Of a stretch of 64,000 nucleotides of DNA, positions 47,437 through 56,361 are shown piece by piece. Both the position numbers and the translations under genes were made by a program. The DNA comes from Nocardioides daphniae. Lineage in GTDB: Bacteria > Actinomycetota > Actinomycetes > Propionibacteriales > Nocardioidaceae. Location: the NCBI RefSeq assembly GCF_004777465.1, contig NZ_CP038462.1, positions 3,286,001-3,350,000 on the forward strand. Direction: 5' to 3'. Below the pieces are notes generated by a model, which saw only the letters and a program-made list of their open reading frames with translations, made no database searches and was not told the origin of the DNA. The stretch's first letter is position 1, and every line of letters begins with the position of its first letter.

Positions 47437-47499
47437 GCGCCAGTGGTCACTTGGTGGCCATGACGCCCGGACACCTGGGCACCAACTGACCACTGGCGC
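47437..47499. repeat. 20-bp inverted repeat (19/20) between divergent genes
   Basis: The arms GCGCCAGTGGTCACTTGGTG (47437-47456) and CACCAACTGACCACTGGCGC (47480-47499) differ from perfect complementarity at one position and enclose 23 nt. It lies just upstream of the DUF4177 promoter and 125 bp before ybaK. Further on, 47525-47580 contains GC-rich repeats around CGAGCGCAGCGAGG, common intergenic sequence in such genomes. Confidence 0.75.
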
Positions 47500-47612
47500 A
47501 AGAAGCCATCCAATGTGAGGAGTGAGCCGGAGGTACGCCGAGCGCAGCGAGGTGTGCCGGAGGCGAGCCCCGCAAGATGCCGGTCAATGAGCACAGTCAT
47601 CTGAGGCCCACC

Positions 47613-47618
47613 TATCCT
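47613..47618 (+). promoter_or_regulatory. leaderless-type -10 element (TATCCT) of ybaK
   Basis: TATCCT ends 6 nt before the GTG at 47625, which favours that GTG over longer in-frame starts. Confidence 0.5.
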
Positions 47619-47624
47619 CAGCAG

Positions 47625-48122
47625 GTGGCGAAGAAGGCATCTGGAGGCACCCCGGCGACCGACGCCCTGAGCGCGGCCGGGGTGCCCTTTACGTTGCGTC
47701 CCTACGACCACGACCCGCGCGCCACGTCGTACGGCCTCGAGGCGGCCGAGGCTCTCGGCTTCCCGCCCGAGCAGGTCTTCAAGACCCTCGTCGTCGACGT
47801 CGCCACCTCCGGGCGTCCGGTCCTCGCGGTCGGCGTCGTCCCGGTCTCCGGCCAGCTCGACCTCAAGGCGGTCGCCGCGGCCCTGGGCGCCAAGAAGGCG
47901 GTGATGGCCGACCCGGCCGTCGCGTCGCGCTCCAGCGGGTACGTCGTCGGCGGGATCTCCCCGATCGGCCAACGTACGCCGCTGCCCACCGTCGTCGACG
48001 CGAGCGCGCTGCTGCACGAGACCGTCCTGGTCTCCGGCGGACGCCGCGGCCTCGACGTCGAGCTGTCCCCCCACGACCTGGTTGCCCTCACCGGCGCAAC
48101 CCTTGCGGAGATCTCCCGTTGA
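47625..48122 (+). CDS. ybaK: YbaK/EbsC-type Cys-tRNA(Pro) deacylase
   Basis: The 165-residue protein carries 'AAGVPFTLRPYDHDPRATSY', 'PEQVFKTLVV' with the conserved active-site Lys, 'LDLKAVAAALGAKKAVMADP' and 'VVGGISPIGQRTPLPTVVDA' (the GGxSPxG loop), as expected for YbaK. It hydrolyses mischarged Cys-tRNA(Pro). Its stop overlaps the MFS start (4 bp). Confidence 0.92.
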   Translation: MAKKASGGTPATDALSAAGVPFTLRPYDHDPRATSYGLEAAEALGFPPEQVFKTLVVDVATSGRPVLAVGVVPVSGQLDLKAVAAALGAKKAVMADPAVASRSSGYVVGGISPIGQRTPLPTVVDASALLHETVLVSGGRRGLDVELSPHDLVALTGATLAEISR

Positions 48123-49479
48123 GCACCCCCCAGACCGAGCCCAGCGGCGGCATCCTGTCGCCCGCCTACCTGGCCACCACCCTCGGCACCTTCGCGATCA
48201 TCGTGCTGGTCGCCTTCGAGAACCTCGCCGTCACCACGGTGATGCCGACCCTCACCGACGCGCTCGACGGGCGTGACTGTGTACGCCCTCGGCTTCGCCG
48301 CGCCTCTGGCCAGCGGTGTCGTCGGCATGGTCGCGGCCGGCATGGTCAGCGACCGCCGCGGACCGGCGATGCCCCTGCTGGTGGCGCTGACCGTCTTCGG
48401 CGCCGGCCTGCTGCTCGCCGGGGCGGCGACCTCGATGGAGCTCTTCGTCGCCGGTCGAGTGCTCCAGGGTCTGGGCGGTGGCGCGGCCACCGTGGTGCTC
48501 TACGTGGTGATCGGACTGATCTACCCGACCACCCTGCAGGCGTCGGTCTTCGCCTCGCTGGCCGCCGCCTGGGTGCTGCCGTCGCTCTTCGGACCGGCCG
48601 TCGCCGCGGTCATCGCCGACGCCTTCGGCTGGCGCTGGGTCTTCCTCGGCACCGTGGTGCTGGTCGCGCTGGTCGGGGTCGGGTTGGCGCGCCGTGTGCT
48701 GGGGCTCCCGAAGCCGAGCAGCAGCCGGAGCACACGTCGTACGCCCCGCTCGTGTGGGCGGTCGTCGCGGCCGCCGCCGTGCTCGGCGTACGCCTGGTCG
48801 GCGACCGCGTCGTGCTCTCGCTCGCCTGTGCGGCGCTGGTGCTGTACGCCCTCACCCACCTGCTGCCGAAGGGCTCGCTGCGGCTGGCCGAGGGGTTGCC
48901 GTCGGTGATCTCGACGCGCGGCTTCCTCGCCGGATCCTTCTTCATGGCCGAGGGCTACGTCGTGCTGACGCTGGAGGAGAAGTGGGGCCTGACCCCGACC
49001 GTCGCCGGCCTGACGCTCTCGGCGGTCGGCATCGTCTGGGCGCTCACCAGCTGGCTGCAGGCCCGGATGCGGCGGCTCGGCCACACCCGCGCGATGACCG
49101 TCGGCTCACTCGTCATCGTGCTGGGACTGACGCTGCTCACCGGGGCGATCTGGTTCGAGGTGAACCCGTGGATCACCGGTGCGGTCTACGTGGTCGCCGG
49201 CGCCGGCATGGGCTTCGCCTACCCGCGCACCGGGGTCGCGATGCTGCAGGCGTCGACGGACGTCGACCGGGGCTTCAACTCGGCCGCGCTCAACGCCGCC
49301 GACTCCATGGGCGGCGCACTGTCGCTGGCCCTGGCCGGCGTGGTCTTCTCGACCGTCGAGGCAGCGGGGGTGACCCGTTCACGGCGGTCTACACGTTCGC
49401 GAGCGTGATCGCGGTGGTCAGCGTGCTCGCGGCGTCGCGGACCGCTGCGTACGGCACGCCCGACGGCGCCGCGCACTGA
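48119..49479 (+). CDS. MFS transporter, three frameshifts
   Basis: About 453 residues and 12-14 helices once corrected. 'LATTLGTFAIIVLVAFENLA' and 'TTVMPTLTDALDG', then (shift at 48267-48272) 'TVYALGFAAPLASGVVGMVA' with the MFS loop 'GMVSDRRGPAMPL'. Next (run 48701-48704) 'PEAEQQPEHTSYAPLVWAVV', then (run 49366-49370) 'DPFTAVYTFASVIAVVSVLA' to the stop. The architecture resembles DHA2/EmrB-like drug exporters. Three shifts make sequencing error or early decay equally arguable, but all segments remain well conserved. Corrected length 454 codons. Confidence 0.7.
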
Positions 49480-49494
49480 TCACGACTCCGTGGG

Positions 49495-49579
49495 CACGAC
49501 TCGGAAGGAAGCTCGCGGGTGACGGGGGCAGGCTGAGCGTGCCCCACGCCCGCTTGGGAAGGAGTTTCCTTCCGAGGCG
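49495..49579 (+). repeat. copy C of the inverted-end repeat
   Basis: This 85-bp copy is inverted relative to copies A and B (19625, 19740). Its two ends, CACGACTCGGAAGGAAGCTC and GGAGTTTCCTTCCGAGGCG, match theirs over about 20 bp each, while the middle 45 bp differ. It occupies the gap between the stops of the MFS and luciferase-like genes, 16 bp from one and 9 bp from the other. Confidence 0.75.
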
Positions 49580-49588
49580 CGGCGAGCC

Positions 49589-50631
49589 TCAGCCAGCCAG
49601 CAACCGCAGCGTCGTCTCGCGCGACGGCGTACGGTCGATCGGGTCGCCGGCCCTGGCCCCACCGATCGGCTGGACCATCACCTCGTCGACCTGGTGCAGG
49701 TAGGCGAACTCCGCGATCCGCTCACGCGCCGACGTCGGCTCGTCGATGATCCAGCTGCGGCGCATCGCGTGGACCATGTCGAGCTGCTCCATCGGGAAGC
49801 CGATCTCGACGGCCTCCTCGACGGTGCGCTGGGCGTTGAACGGGCCGCCGGTGCGCAGCGCGATCATCGACTGCATGTGCGGGGTGGCCAGCTCGAAGGC
49901 CTCGTCCTCGGTCTCGGCCACCGACGCGTTGAGCGTGAGGAAGGTCCGCGGCTCGGGGTAGGCCTCCGAGGGCTGGTAGTTGGCGCGGTAGAGCTCGAGC
50001 GCCTGGGCGGTGCCCTGCCCGAAGAAGTGGTGGGCGAAGACGTACGGGAGCCCCTGCTGGGCGGCGAGCCGGGCGGAGTAGTCCGACGACCCGAGCAGCC
50101 ACATCCGCGGCACGCTCGCGGCCAGCGGCGTGGCGCGCAGGCTCTGGCGACGCGAACCGTAGGCCATCTCGACGCCTTCGGGGCGCAGCAGCATGGCGAT
50201 GTCGGAGACGTACTCGGGGAAACGGTTGACCGCCTCGTCCGGCGACTCCATCTCCTGCCCGCGCAGCACGAAGCGGGTCAGCGCGTCGGTGCCCGGCGCG
50301 CGACCGATGCCGAGGTCGATCCGGCCCGGGAATGCCGCCTCGAGCAGGGCGAACTGCTCGGCGACGACGAGCGGCGAGTGGTTGGGCAGCATGACCCCGC
50401 CCGAGCCCACGGAGATCTGCTCGGTGGCCGAGGCCAGCATCGCGATCAGGACCGGCGGGTTGGTCGAGGCGACCGAGACGGTGTTGTGGTGCTCGGCGAC
50501 CCAGTAGCGCCGGTAGTCCAGCTGGTCCGCGACCTGGGCGAGCGCCGTGCTCGCGCGCAGCGCCTCCCCGGTGGTCTGGCCGCTGCGGACGGGGATCAGG
50601 TCGAGGACGGAGAGCTGGGTATCGAGGTCAC
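49589..50631 (-). CDS. LLM-class flavin-dependent oxidoreductase (MsnO8-type), one frameshift at the 5' end
   Basis: About 347 residues. The N-terminus is 'LSVLDLIPVRSGQTTGEALR' then 'RRYWVAEHHNTVSVASTNPP', followed by 'SVGSGGVMLPNHSPLVVAEQ' and 'PGRIDLGIGRAPGTD', the signature of the luciferase-like MsnO8 family. No start codon exists in frame after an upstream stop. One missing base at 50627-50629 would connect it to the GTG at 50631, giving VTLDTQLSVLDL and 348 codons. FMN-dependent; substrate unknown. Confidence 0.82.
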
Positions 50632-50701
50632 GCCCGCGTGAACCGCTCAGCTCGGGCGGCTATTCCGGCCGCAACGCGCGGCGTACGCCCCCACTCACCG
50701 C

Positions 50702-51348
50702 TCAGTCCTGCCCCAGCCCCGCGTCGCGGGCCCGGATCACCGCGTCCGTGCGGTCGGCGGCACCGATCTTGGCGAGCACGTTGGAGACATGGTTGCGCAC
50801 GGTCTTGGGGCTGAGCACCAGCCGCCGAGCGATCGTCGGGTTGTCGTGGCCGCGGGCCAGCAGGTCGAGGACCTCCCGCTCGCGGTCGGTGAGCTCGGGG
50901 AAGGCGACGCGACCGCCGCCTCGACCGGAGAGCACCGCAGCCAGTGCCGCTCGGCGACGCCGGGGCCGAGGATCATCTCGCCGTGGGTCACGGCGCGCAC
51001 CGCCCTCTCGAGCGCGTCCGGGGCCGCCGACTTGAGCAGGTAGCCGTGGGCGCCGGCCCGCATCGCCGCCGCCACCGAGTCCGTCGTCCTCCTGCATGGT
51101 GGGACCACCAACACCTTCAGCCCGGGATGGCGCCGCACGAGGTCGCGGGTCGCCTCGATCCCGGACCCGGCGCCGAGGTGGAGATCCATCAGGACCACGT
51201 CGACGGCGTCATCGACGACCTCCAGCGCCTCGGCGTGCGAGGCGGCCTCGGCGACCACGTCGAAGTCGGGCAGCGAGCGCAGCAGGGCCACCAGCCCGAG
51301 GCGGAAGACCGGGTGGTCGTCGACGACGGCGATCCGCACCTCAGCCAC
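50702..51348 (-). CDS. NarL/LuxR-type response regulator, with frameshifts
   Basis: About 215 residues. Receiver: 'IAVVDDHPVFRLGLVALLRS' and phospho-Asp in 'DVVLMDLHLGAGSGIEATRD'. At 51085-51105 the expected 'LVVTMQEDDDSV' is garbled by offsetting indels, and the frame resumes at 'AAAMRAGAHGYLLKSAAPDA'. A base is missing at 50945-50948. Then the HTH: 'FPELTDREREVLDLLARGHD' and 'LSPKTVRNHVSNVLAKIGA'. The GTG start overlaps the kinase stop by 8 bp; the pair forms a two-component system. Confidence 0.82.
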
Positions 51349-53343
51349 CTGCCACCTCCCTCACCGCCAGGTCGGCTCCTCGCAGCGGGAGCGTCGCGGT
51401 GACCAGTGTGCCCTCCCCGGGCGCGCTCACGACCTCGACGCGACCACCGATCTCCTCGGCCCGCTCGTGCATCGAACGGGTGCCGACGCCGGCCGCCCGG
51501 TCGGGCGCGATCCCGACCCCGTCGTCGCGCACCTCGAGACGCAGCGCCCCCTCGACGAGGCCCGCCCGCACCACGCAGTGCGTGGCGTCGGCGTGCCGCC
51601 GGACGTTGGTCACCGCCTCCACCGCAATCCCGTACGCCGTCACGGCGACCCCCGCCGGCAGCTCACCGCCCGCGTCGATCCCGGCGACCTCGACGTCGAC
51701 GTCGAGCCCGTCGTGGCTGCTGCGGTGGGCCAGCTCCGCCAGGGCGGGCCCCAGGCCGAGCTCGTCGAGCACCGGTGGGAGCAGGTGTGGGAGAGCTCGC
51801 GCACGGTGTCGACCCGCTCGCCGAGCTCGGCCTGGAGGGCGTCGAGCAGCCGGGCCGCGGCCTCGGGGTCGGTGCGCAGCAGGTTCTGGACGCCCTGGAC
51901 GCCGAAGCGCAGGCCGGCCAGGGAGGGGCCGAGCCCGTCGTGGATCTCGCGGCGGATCAGGCGCCGCTCGGCCAGCCGGGCGCCGGCCAGCGAGTCCCGG
52001 AGCCGGGCCACCTCCTTGGCCCCGCGGGAGACGGCGACGGCGGCGGCCAGCACGCCGGCCAGGTCGGAGAGCACGCGCCGGTCGCGGGCCGAGATCGCCT
52101 CGCCGGGGGCACGCTGACGAGGAGGTGGCCCACCACCACGCCGCGGTGCTCGAGGGTGACCTCGGCCGGGTCGAGCAGTGGGTCGGGACCGAGGCCGGGC
52201 CGCACCCAGCGGGCCAGCTCGGTCTGCCGGTCCTCGGCAACCACCCGCACCGCGGAGAGCCGCATGGCCTCGGCCAGGCTGCGGGCCAGGCCGGGCAGCA
52301 GGTCGTCGTCGTCGCGGCCGATCTCGGCGCCGAGGCGGCGCACCGCCTGAGCGGGGTCGGCCGCGAGCCCGTGGACGAGGCGCCGGACCCGGGTGGTCGC
52401 CCACAGGCGTACGGGTTGGACCGCCACGGCGACGGCACCGGCCGCCACCACCTGCGACACACCCTCTCCGGGCAGCAGCCGCCCCAGCGCGACGACGACG
52501 GCGACGTAGATCGCCAGGAGCGCGACCGCCACGATCGCCACGACGGTGGCCCGGCTGACGACCAGGTCGAGGTCCCACATCCGTCCACGCAGCACCGCGA
52601 CCAGGATCGCGGCGGGGAAGACCGCCTGCGAGACGAGAGAGCAGCACCGGTGTCATCCAGACGCCGGGGTCCTCCCCGACCGGGAAGAGCAGCGGGACGA
52701 ACGAGAGCGCCATCACCAGCGTCCCGAGCGCGAGCCAGCCGAGGCCGTTGCGCTCGTGCACCGGGCCGCGGCGACGGCGTACCTCCACCGCGGCGGCGGT
52801 GACCAGGCCCCACGGGATGGAGAGGACGAGCCCGACCCCGACCAGCGCCTGGAGGTCGAGGAGCCCACCCATCGTCATGCCGGCGGTGATCAGCACGCCG
52901 ACGGCGACGCCGACCCGGGCCGGCCACCGCATCGGGTGGTCGCGCACCAGCCACGGCACGACCAGGAAGAGCGCCATCGTGCCCGGCACCCAGCCGGTCG
53001 AGTTGCCGCGGTCGATCAGCGCCGGGAGGTCGTCGCGCGTCAGCTGCGGATGCGCCTCCAGCCACCACGACTCGACCAGGAAGGCGAGGGCGGCGACGCC
53101 CCCACCGACGCCGGTCAACGCGGCCAGCCAGCCGACCGGGTGGCTGCGCCGCGTCAGGACGAGGTGGGCGACGGTCGAGTAGACGCAGGCGACCACCACG
53201 TCGACCAGGTAGAACCAGAGGTTCTCGTCGAGCGGCGGTCGCAGGTAGGCCAGCAGCGCCAACGAGAGCGCGGCGAGGCCCCAGCCGGTCACGGCGACTG
53301 CCGCGGCCGGCCGGGGCCTCTGCTTCCCCCGTTCGAGCGTCAT
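51341..53343 (-). CDS. DesK/NarX-type membrane histidine kinase, three frameshifts
   Basis: About 667 residues. The N-terminal half has about 8-10 membrane helices ('GWGLAALSLALLAYLRPPLD' onward). A GAF-like domain ('LGAEIGRDDDDLLPGLARSL') and the HisKA_3 dimerisation helix with the phospho-His in 'LIRREIHDGLGPSLAGLRFG' follow, and the ATPase domain ends 'VRDDGVGIAPDRAAGVGTRS'. Frame breaks: a CT-repeat loss at 52633-52640, the G5 run 52105-52109 and one base near 51786. Corrected, it reads continuously ('LLPPVLDELGLGPALAELAH'). Signal unknown. Confidence 0.8.
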
Positions 53344-53398
53344 GCTCGGCAACCTAGCGGCGGCCGCCGACACCTGCATCCCTTCTCCGGCGTAGGCC

Positions 53399-54092
53399 TC
53401 AACGTCGGTCGCCGAAGGTGAACCCGAGCGCCAGGACGAGCAGCAGCAGCGGACCGGTGAAGCCGGCTACTGCCGTGCAGCGGCGAGATGCCGAAGAGCA
53501 GCGTGATCCCGCCGAGCACGTAGCCCGTCCAGCCCATCCAGCGGGCCGCGGCCCCCTGGCGCAGCGCGGCGTGGCCGACGGCGAGACCGGTCAGGCCGGC
53601 GCCCACCCACAGCCAGTTGACGGTGCCGACCCAGTGGCCGTAGAGCGCGGCGACCTCCGGGACGACCCGCTCGGTGTCGCTCAGACCGAAGATGAACTCG
53701 GTGTTGAGCGCAGTGCCCATGAGTCCGGCCACGGCGACCAGCATCAGGCCTGCAGCGGCCACGTCGGCGACCAGGCTGCCCGGACGGGTCTGCGCGGCGA
53801 GGCGGCGTCGGAGACCGGCCGCGAAGACCGGCAGGGAGACGACCGCGACCATCGTCGCGAGGTGGAAGACGAGCAGCTGCGGGACCTGCGTGGAGAGCGT
53901 CTCGGTGATCGCCGCGGCGTCGCCGCCGTTCTCCGGGCGGTAGACGGCGTCGACCATCGAGGAGGCCTGGACGCCGACGATGCCGGCGAGACCGGCCAGG
54001 ACGCCGAGTCGGGCCCAGCCGCGGCCGGGCGTCGTACGCGGGTGGTCGGCGCCTGCGGTGGTGGCAGGTGCGTCGTGGAGCGTGCTGTGCAT
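53399..54092 (-). CDS. multi-pass membrane protein of unknown function, one frameshift near the 3' end
   Basis: About 230 residues with six membrane segments (for example 'LGVLAGLAGIVGVQASSMVD', 'LLVFHLATMVAVVSLPVFAA', 'GLMLVAVAGLMGTALNTEFI'). Near 53468-53476 one extra base separates 'LFGISPLHG' from the natural ending 'VAGFTGPLLLLVLALGFTFG' and stop at 53399 (231 codons). Family not recognised. It lies upstream of the kinase-regulator pair in the same direction and could be co-regulated. Confidence 0.65.
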
Positions 54093-54205
54093 GGTGGTGC
54101 CTTTCTGGATCTGGTGTGTTCCAGAAGGCTCACGCGCCCGGCGTCCCGGGCGGCAGGGCTCGGTGTCCCGACTTCCCGGGACGCTGCCCCCCCGTCCGGA
54201 AGCTC

Positions 54206-54231
54206 CCCGGACAATCGGACACCTGTCCGGG
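54206..54231. promoter_or_regulatory. CCCGGACA / TGTCCGGG dyad upstream of a small membrane protein gene
   Basis: Perfect 8-bp arms (54206-54213 and 54224-54231) with a 10-nt spacer lie 17 bp before the -10-like hexamer at 54248. A repressor site covering the promoter is plausible. The neighbouring 54150-54190 is rich in CCCGGGA repeats. Confidence 0.4.
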
Positions 54232-54247
54232 CGAGGGCAAAGAGCCC

Positions 54248-54253
54248 TAGATT
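54248..54253 (+). promoter_or_regulatory. leaderless-type -10 element (TAGATT)
   Basis: TAGATT ends 6 nt before the ATG at 54260; no ribosome-binding site. Confidence 0.5.
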
Positions 54254-54259
54254 GCCACC

Positions 54260-54505
54260 ATGTTCAGTATCGGTCCCGCAGAGCTCGTCGTCTTCCTGCT
54301 CATCCCCATGCTCGCGCTCTGGATCTGGTGGTTCGTGATGCTCATCGAGGCGCTGCGCGTCCCCGGACACCGCTGGACCGCCGCGGGTCACAACCAGGTG
54401 CTCTACGTGGTCGGGATGTTCGTCGTCGGCTGGCTCGGGACGCTGCTCTACGTGCTGATCCCCCGCAAGGACCTGAAGGCGCGCGGCGGCACCGCTGCGG
54501 CCTGA
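54260..54505 (+). CDS. PLDc_N-like small membrane protein
   Basis: The 81-residue protein has two membrane helices ('ELVVFLLIPMLALWIWWFVM' and 'LYVVGMFVVGWLGTLLYVLI'), followed by the basic 'PRKDLKARGG'. Two helices with a terminal 'GxLLYxxxPR' resemble the N-terminal domain of cardiolipin synthases (PLDc_N), which also occurs alone. Function unknown. Confidence 0.7.
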   Translation: MFSIGPAELVVFLLIPMLALWIWWFVMLIEALRVPGHRWTAAGHNQVLYVVGMFVVGWLGTLLYVLIPRKDLKARGGTAAA

Positions 54506-54587
54506 GGCCGCCCGGTCGTACGACGCGTCCCCTCATCGATATCGGGGACCGGCGCGCGATCCGCTCCGCTGCCCCGCGCCCGACGCC

Positions 54588-54593
54588 TACGGT
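54588..54593 (+). promoter_or_regulatory. leaderless-type -10 element (TACGGT) of a 33-residue gene
   Basis: TACGGT ends 7 nt before the ATG at 54601. Confidence 0.4.
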
Positions 54594-54600
54594 CCGGCGC

Positions 54601-54702
54601 ATGAACTCCAGCCTGCTCTCCCTGCTCATCGTCCTGCTGCTCGCCGTGATCGTCGGGCTCGCCATGGCCCTGGTCGAGAACCTGTCGGCCAGCCGCGACT
54701 GA
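54601..54702 (+). CDS. 33-residue single-helix membrane protein
   Basis: Reads 'MNSSLLSLLIVLLLAVIVGL' and continues 'AMALVENLSASRD': one membrane helix with a short charged tail. It has its own leaderless-type promoter. Very short, so coding status rests on the helix and the promoter. A terminator hairpin follows. Confidence 0.4.
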   Translation: MNSSLLSLLIVLLLAVIVGLAMALVENLSASRD

Positions 54703-54727
54703 GCAGGCGCCCGCGACGGAAGACACT

Positions 54728-54757
54728 GCACCCCGCTCGGCAAGCCGAACGGGGTGC
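54728..54757. terminator. bidirectional hairpin terminator
   Basis: GCACCCCGCTCGGC / GCCGAACGGGGTGC (14-bp arms with one mismatch, 2-nt loop) between the small membrane protein genes and the convergent scoB. Confidence 0.8.
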
Positions 54758-54770
54758 GGTGGACGGGCAG

Positions 54771-54812
54771 GTCAGAGCGCCCTGGTCAGAGCGCCCATGT
54801 CAGAGTGCGGAG
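54771..54812. repeat. three 14-bp tandem copies at the scoB stop codon
   Basis: GTCAGAGCGCCCTG (54771), GTCAGAGCGCCCAT (54785) and GTCAGAGTGCGGAG (54799). The last contains the scoB stop. On the coding strand each copy shows a short codon stretch ending in CTCTGAC, so the gene end is echoed twice downstream. Confidence 0.7.
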
Positions 54813-55435
54813 ATCAGCTCCGGCTCGGTCTTCTCCCGGACCTCTTCCTCAGTCACGCCGGGGGCGAGCTCGACGAGCACCAGGCCCTCGGGGGTGATGT
54901 CGATGACGGCGAGGTCGGTGATGATCCGCTGGATCACCTTCTTGCCGGTGTAGGGCAGCGAGCACTCGTCGACGATCTTGTAGGAGCGGTCACGCGCGAC
55001 GTGCTCCATCAGCACGATGACCCGCTTGGCGCCGTGCACCAGGTCCATCGCCCCGCCCATGCCCTTGACCATCTTGCCGGGGATCATCCAGTTGGCGATG
55101 TCGCCGGCCTTCGAGACCTGCATGGCGCCCAGGATGGCGGCGTCGATCTTGCCGCCGCGGATCATCCCGAAGCTGGTCGCAGAGTCGAAGAACGACGCGC
55201 CCCGGCGGACCGTGACGGTCTCCTTGCCTGCGTTGATCAGGTCCGGGTCCTCCTCGCCCTCGAGCGGGTAGGCGCCCACGCCGAGGATGCCGTTCTCCGA
55301 CTGGAGCACCAGCTCGACGTCGTCCGGGACGTAGTTGGGCACCAGCGTCGGCAGGCCGATGCCGAGGTTGACGTACTGGCCGTCGCTCAGCTCGGCGGCG
55401 GCGCGGGCCGCCATCTCTTCACGCGTCCACGCCAT
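54800..55435 (-). CDS. scoB: 3-oxoacid CoA-transferase subunit B
   Basis: The 211-residue subunit starts at the ATG at 55435, one base after the scoA stop. '[20 protein letters not shown]' and '[20 protein letters not shown]' include the SENG motif with the catalytic Glu of class I CoA-transferases; '[20 protein letters not shown]' is also typical. With subunit A it activates acetoacetate (or a similar 3-oxoacid) using succinyl-CoA. Confidence 0.93.
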   Translation of the reverse strand: MAWTREEMAARAAAELSDGQYVNLGIGLPTLVPNYVPDDVELVLQSENGILGVGAYPLEGEEDPDLINAGKETVTVRRGASFFDSATSFGMIRGGKIDAAILGAMQVSKAGDIANWMIPGKMVKGMGGAMDLVHGAKRVIVLMEHVARDRSYKIVDECSLPYTGKKVIQRIITDLAVIDITPEGLVLVELAPGVTEEEVREKTEPELISAL

Positions 55436-55436
55436 C

Positions 55437-56209
55437 TCAGGCCTCCTGTCCGGTGCGCGGGGTGACCGTGCGCTTCTCGATCCGCTTTCCGCGGCCTGCT
55501 CGGGGGTCAGCGCGACGACGCGCTGGACGTACACGCCCGGGGTGTGGATGTCGTTGGGGTCGAGCTCGCCGGGCTCGACGAGCTCCTCGACCTCGGCGAT
55601 CGTGATCTTTCCGCACATCGCCGCGAGCGGGTTGAAGTTGCGGGCGGAGTCGCGGAAGACGAGGTTGCCGTGGCGGTCGCCCTTCCAGGCGCGCACCAGG
55701 CCGAAGTCGGCGACCAGCGCCTCCTCCATCACGTACTCCTGGCCGTTGAACTCGCGCGTCTCCTTCTTCGGGGAGGCGACTGCGACGTTGCCGTCGGCGT
55801 CGTAGCGCCACGGCAGACCGCCCTCGGCGATCTGGGTGCCGACGCCGGTGACGGTGAAGAAGGCGGGGATGCCGGAGCCGCCGGCGCGCATGCGCTCGGC
55901 GAGCGTGCCCTGCGGGGTCAGCTCGACCTCGAGCTCTCCGGAGAGGTACTGGCGCGCGAACTCCTTGTTCTCCCCGACGTAGGAGGAGACCATCCGACGG
56001 ATCCGCTTCTCCATGAGCAGCTTGCCCAGGCCCCAGTCGTCGACGCCGCAGTTGTTCGAGAACGCCTCGATGTCAGTCACGCCGGCCTCGAGCAGGGCGT
56101 CGATCAGCACTGCGGGGATGCCGCAGAGTCCGAATCCGCCGACCGAGAGCTTCGCGCCGGACGGGATGTCCGCGACTGCCTCGGCGGCGCTGGCCACCAC
56201 CTTGTCCAT
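55437..56209 (-). CDS. scoA: 3-oxoacid CoA-transferase subunit A, one frameshift near the 3' end
   Basis: About 257 residues. '[20 protein letters not shown]' (GGFGLCGIP motif), '[15 protein letters not shown]', '[20 protein letters not shown]'. One A is missing at about 55486-55488; corrected, the end is '[16 protein letters not shown]' and a stop just before scoB (258 codons). Uncorrected, the frame slides into scoB and gives an artificial A-B fusion. AAGGAAGG precedes the ATG. Confidence 0.9.
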
Positions 56210-56348
56210 TCGGAGCTTCCTTCCTTGCCGGGAGTCCGCGCCGACGCGGGCTCCGCACCTCCTCGATTCCAACGGAGGGGCGTCGTGGCGTCAATCGAAG
56301 GCCATCCAGCTGACGCGAATCTCTCGTCCTGCGACACATAGTGACGTG

Positions 56349-56354
56349 TAGCGT
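56349..56354 (+). promoter_or_regulatory. leaderless-type -10 element (TAGCGT) of the IclR gene
   Basis: TAGCGT ends 7 nt before the ATG at 56362 in the 152-bp divergent gap with scoA. Confidence 0.5.
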
Positions 56355-56361
56355 TCACTCA

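Noticed and set aside
56210..56240. GAGCTTCCTTCC next to GAGTC upstream of scoA as a fourth, solo end of the dispersed repeat
   Set aside because: The match is short and is accounted for by the scoA ribosome-binding site (AAGGAAGG). No second end lies within 100 bp.
54800..56272. A single 490-codon reading frame that looks like a fused ScoA-ScoB CoA-transferase
   Set aside because: The linker is out of character and a one-base correction at 55486-55488 restores the standard scoA end one base before the scoB ATG. Natural fusions have a real linker and the order B-A or A-B without a hidden stop/start pair.
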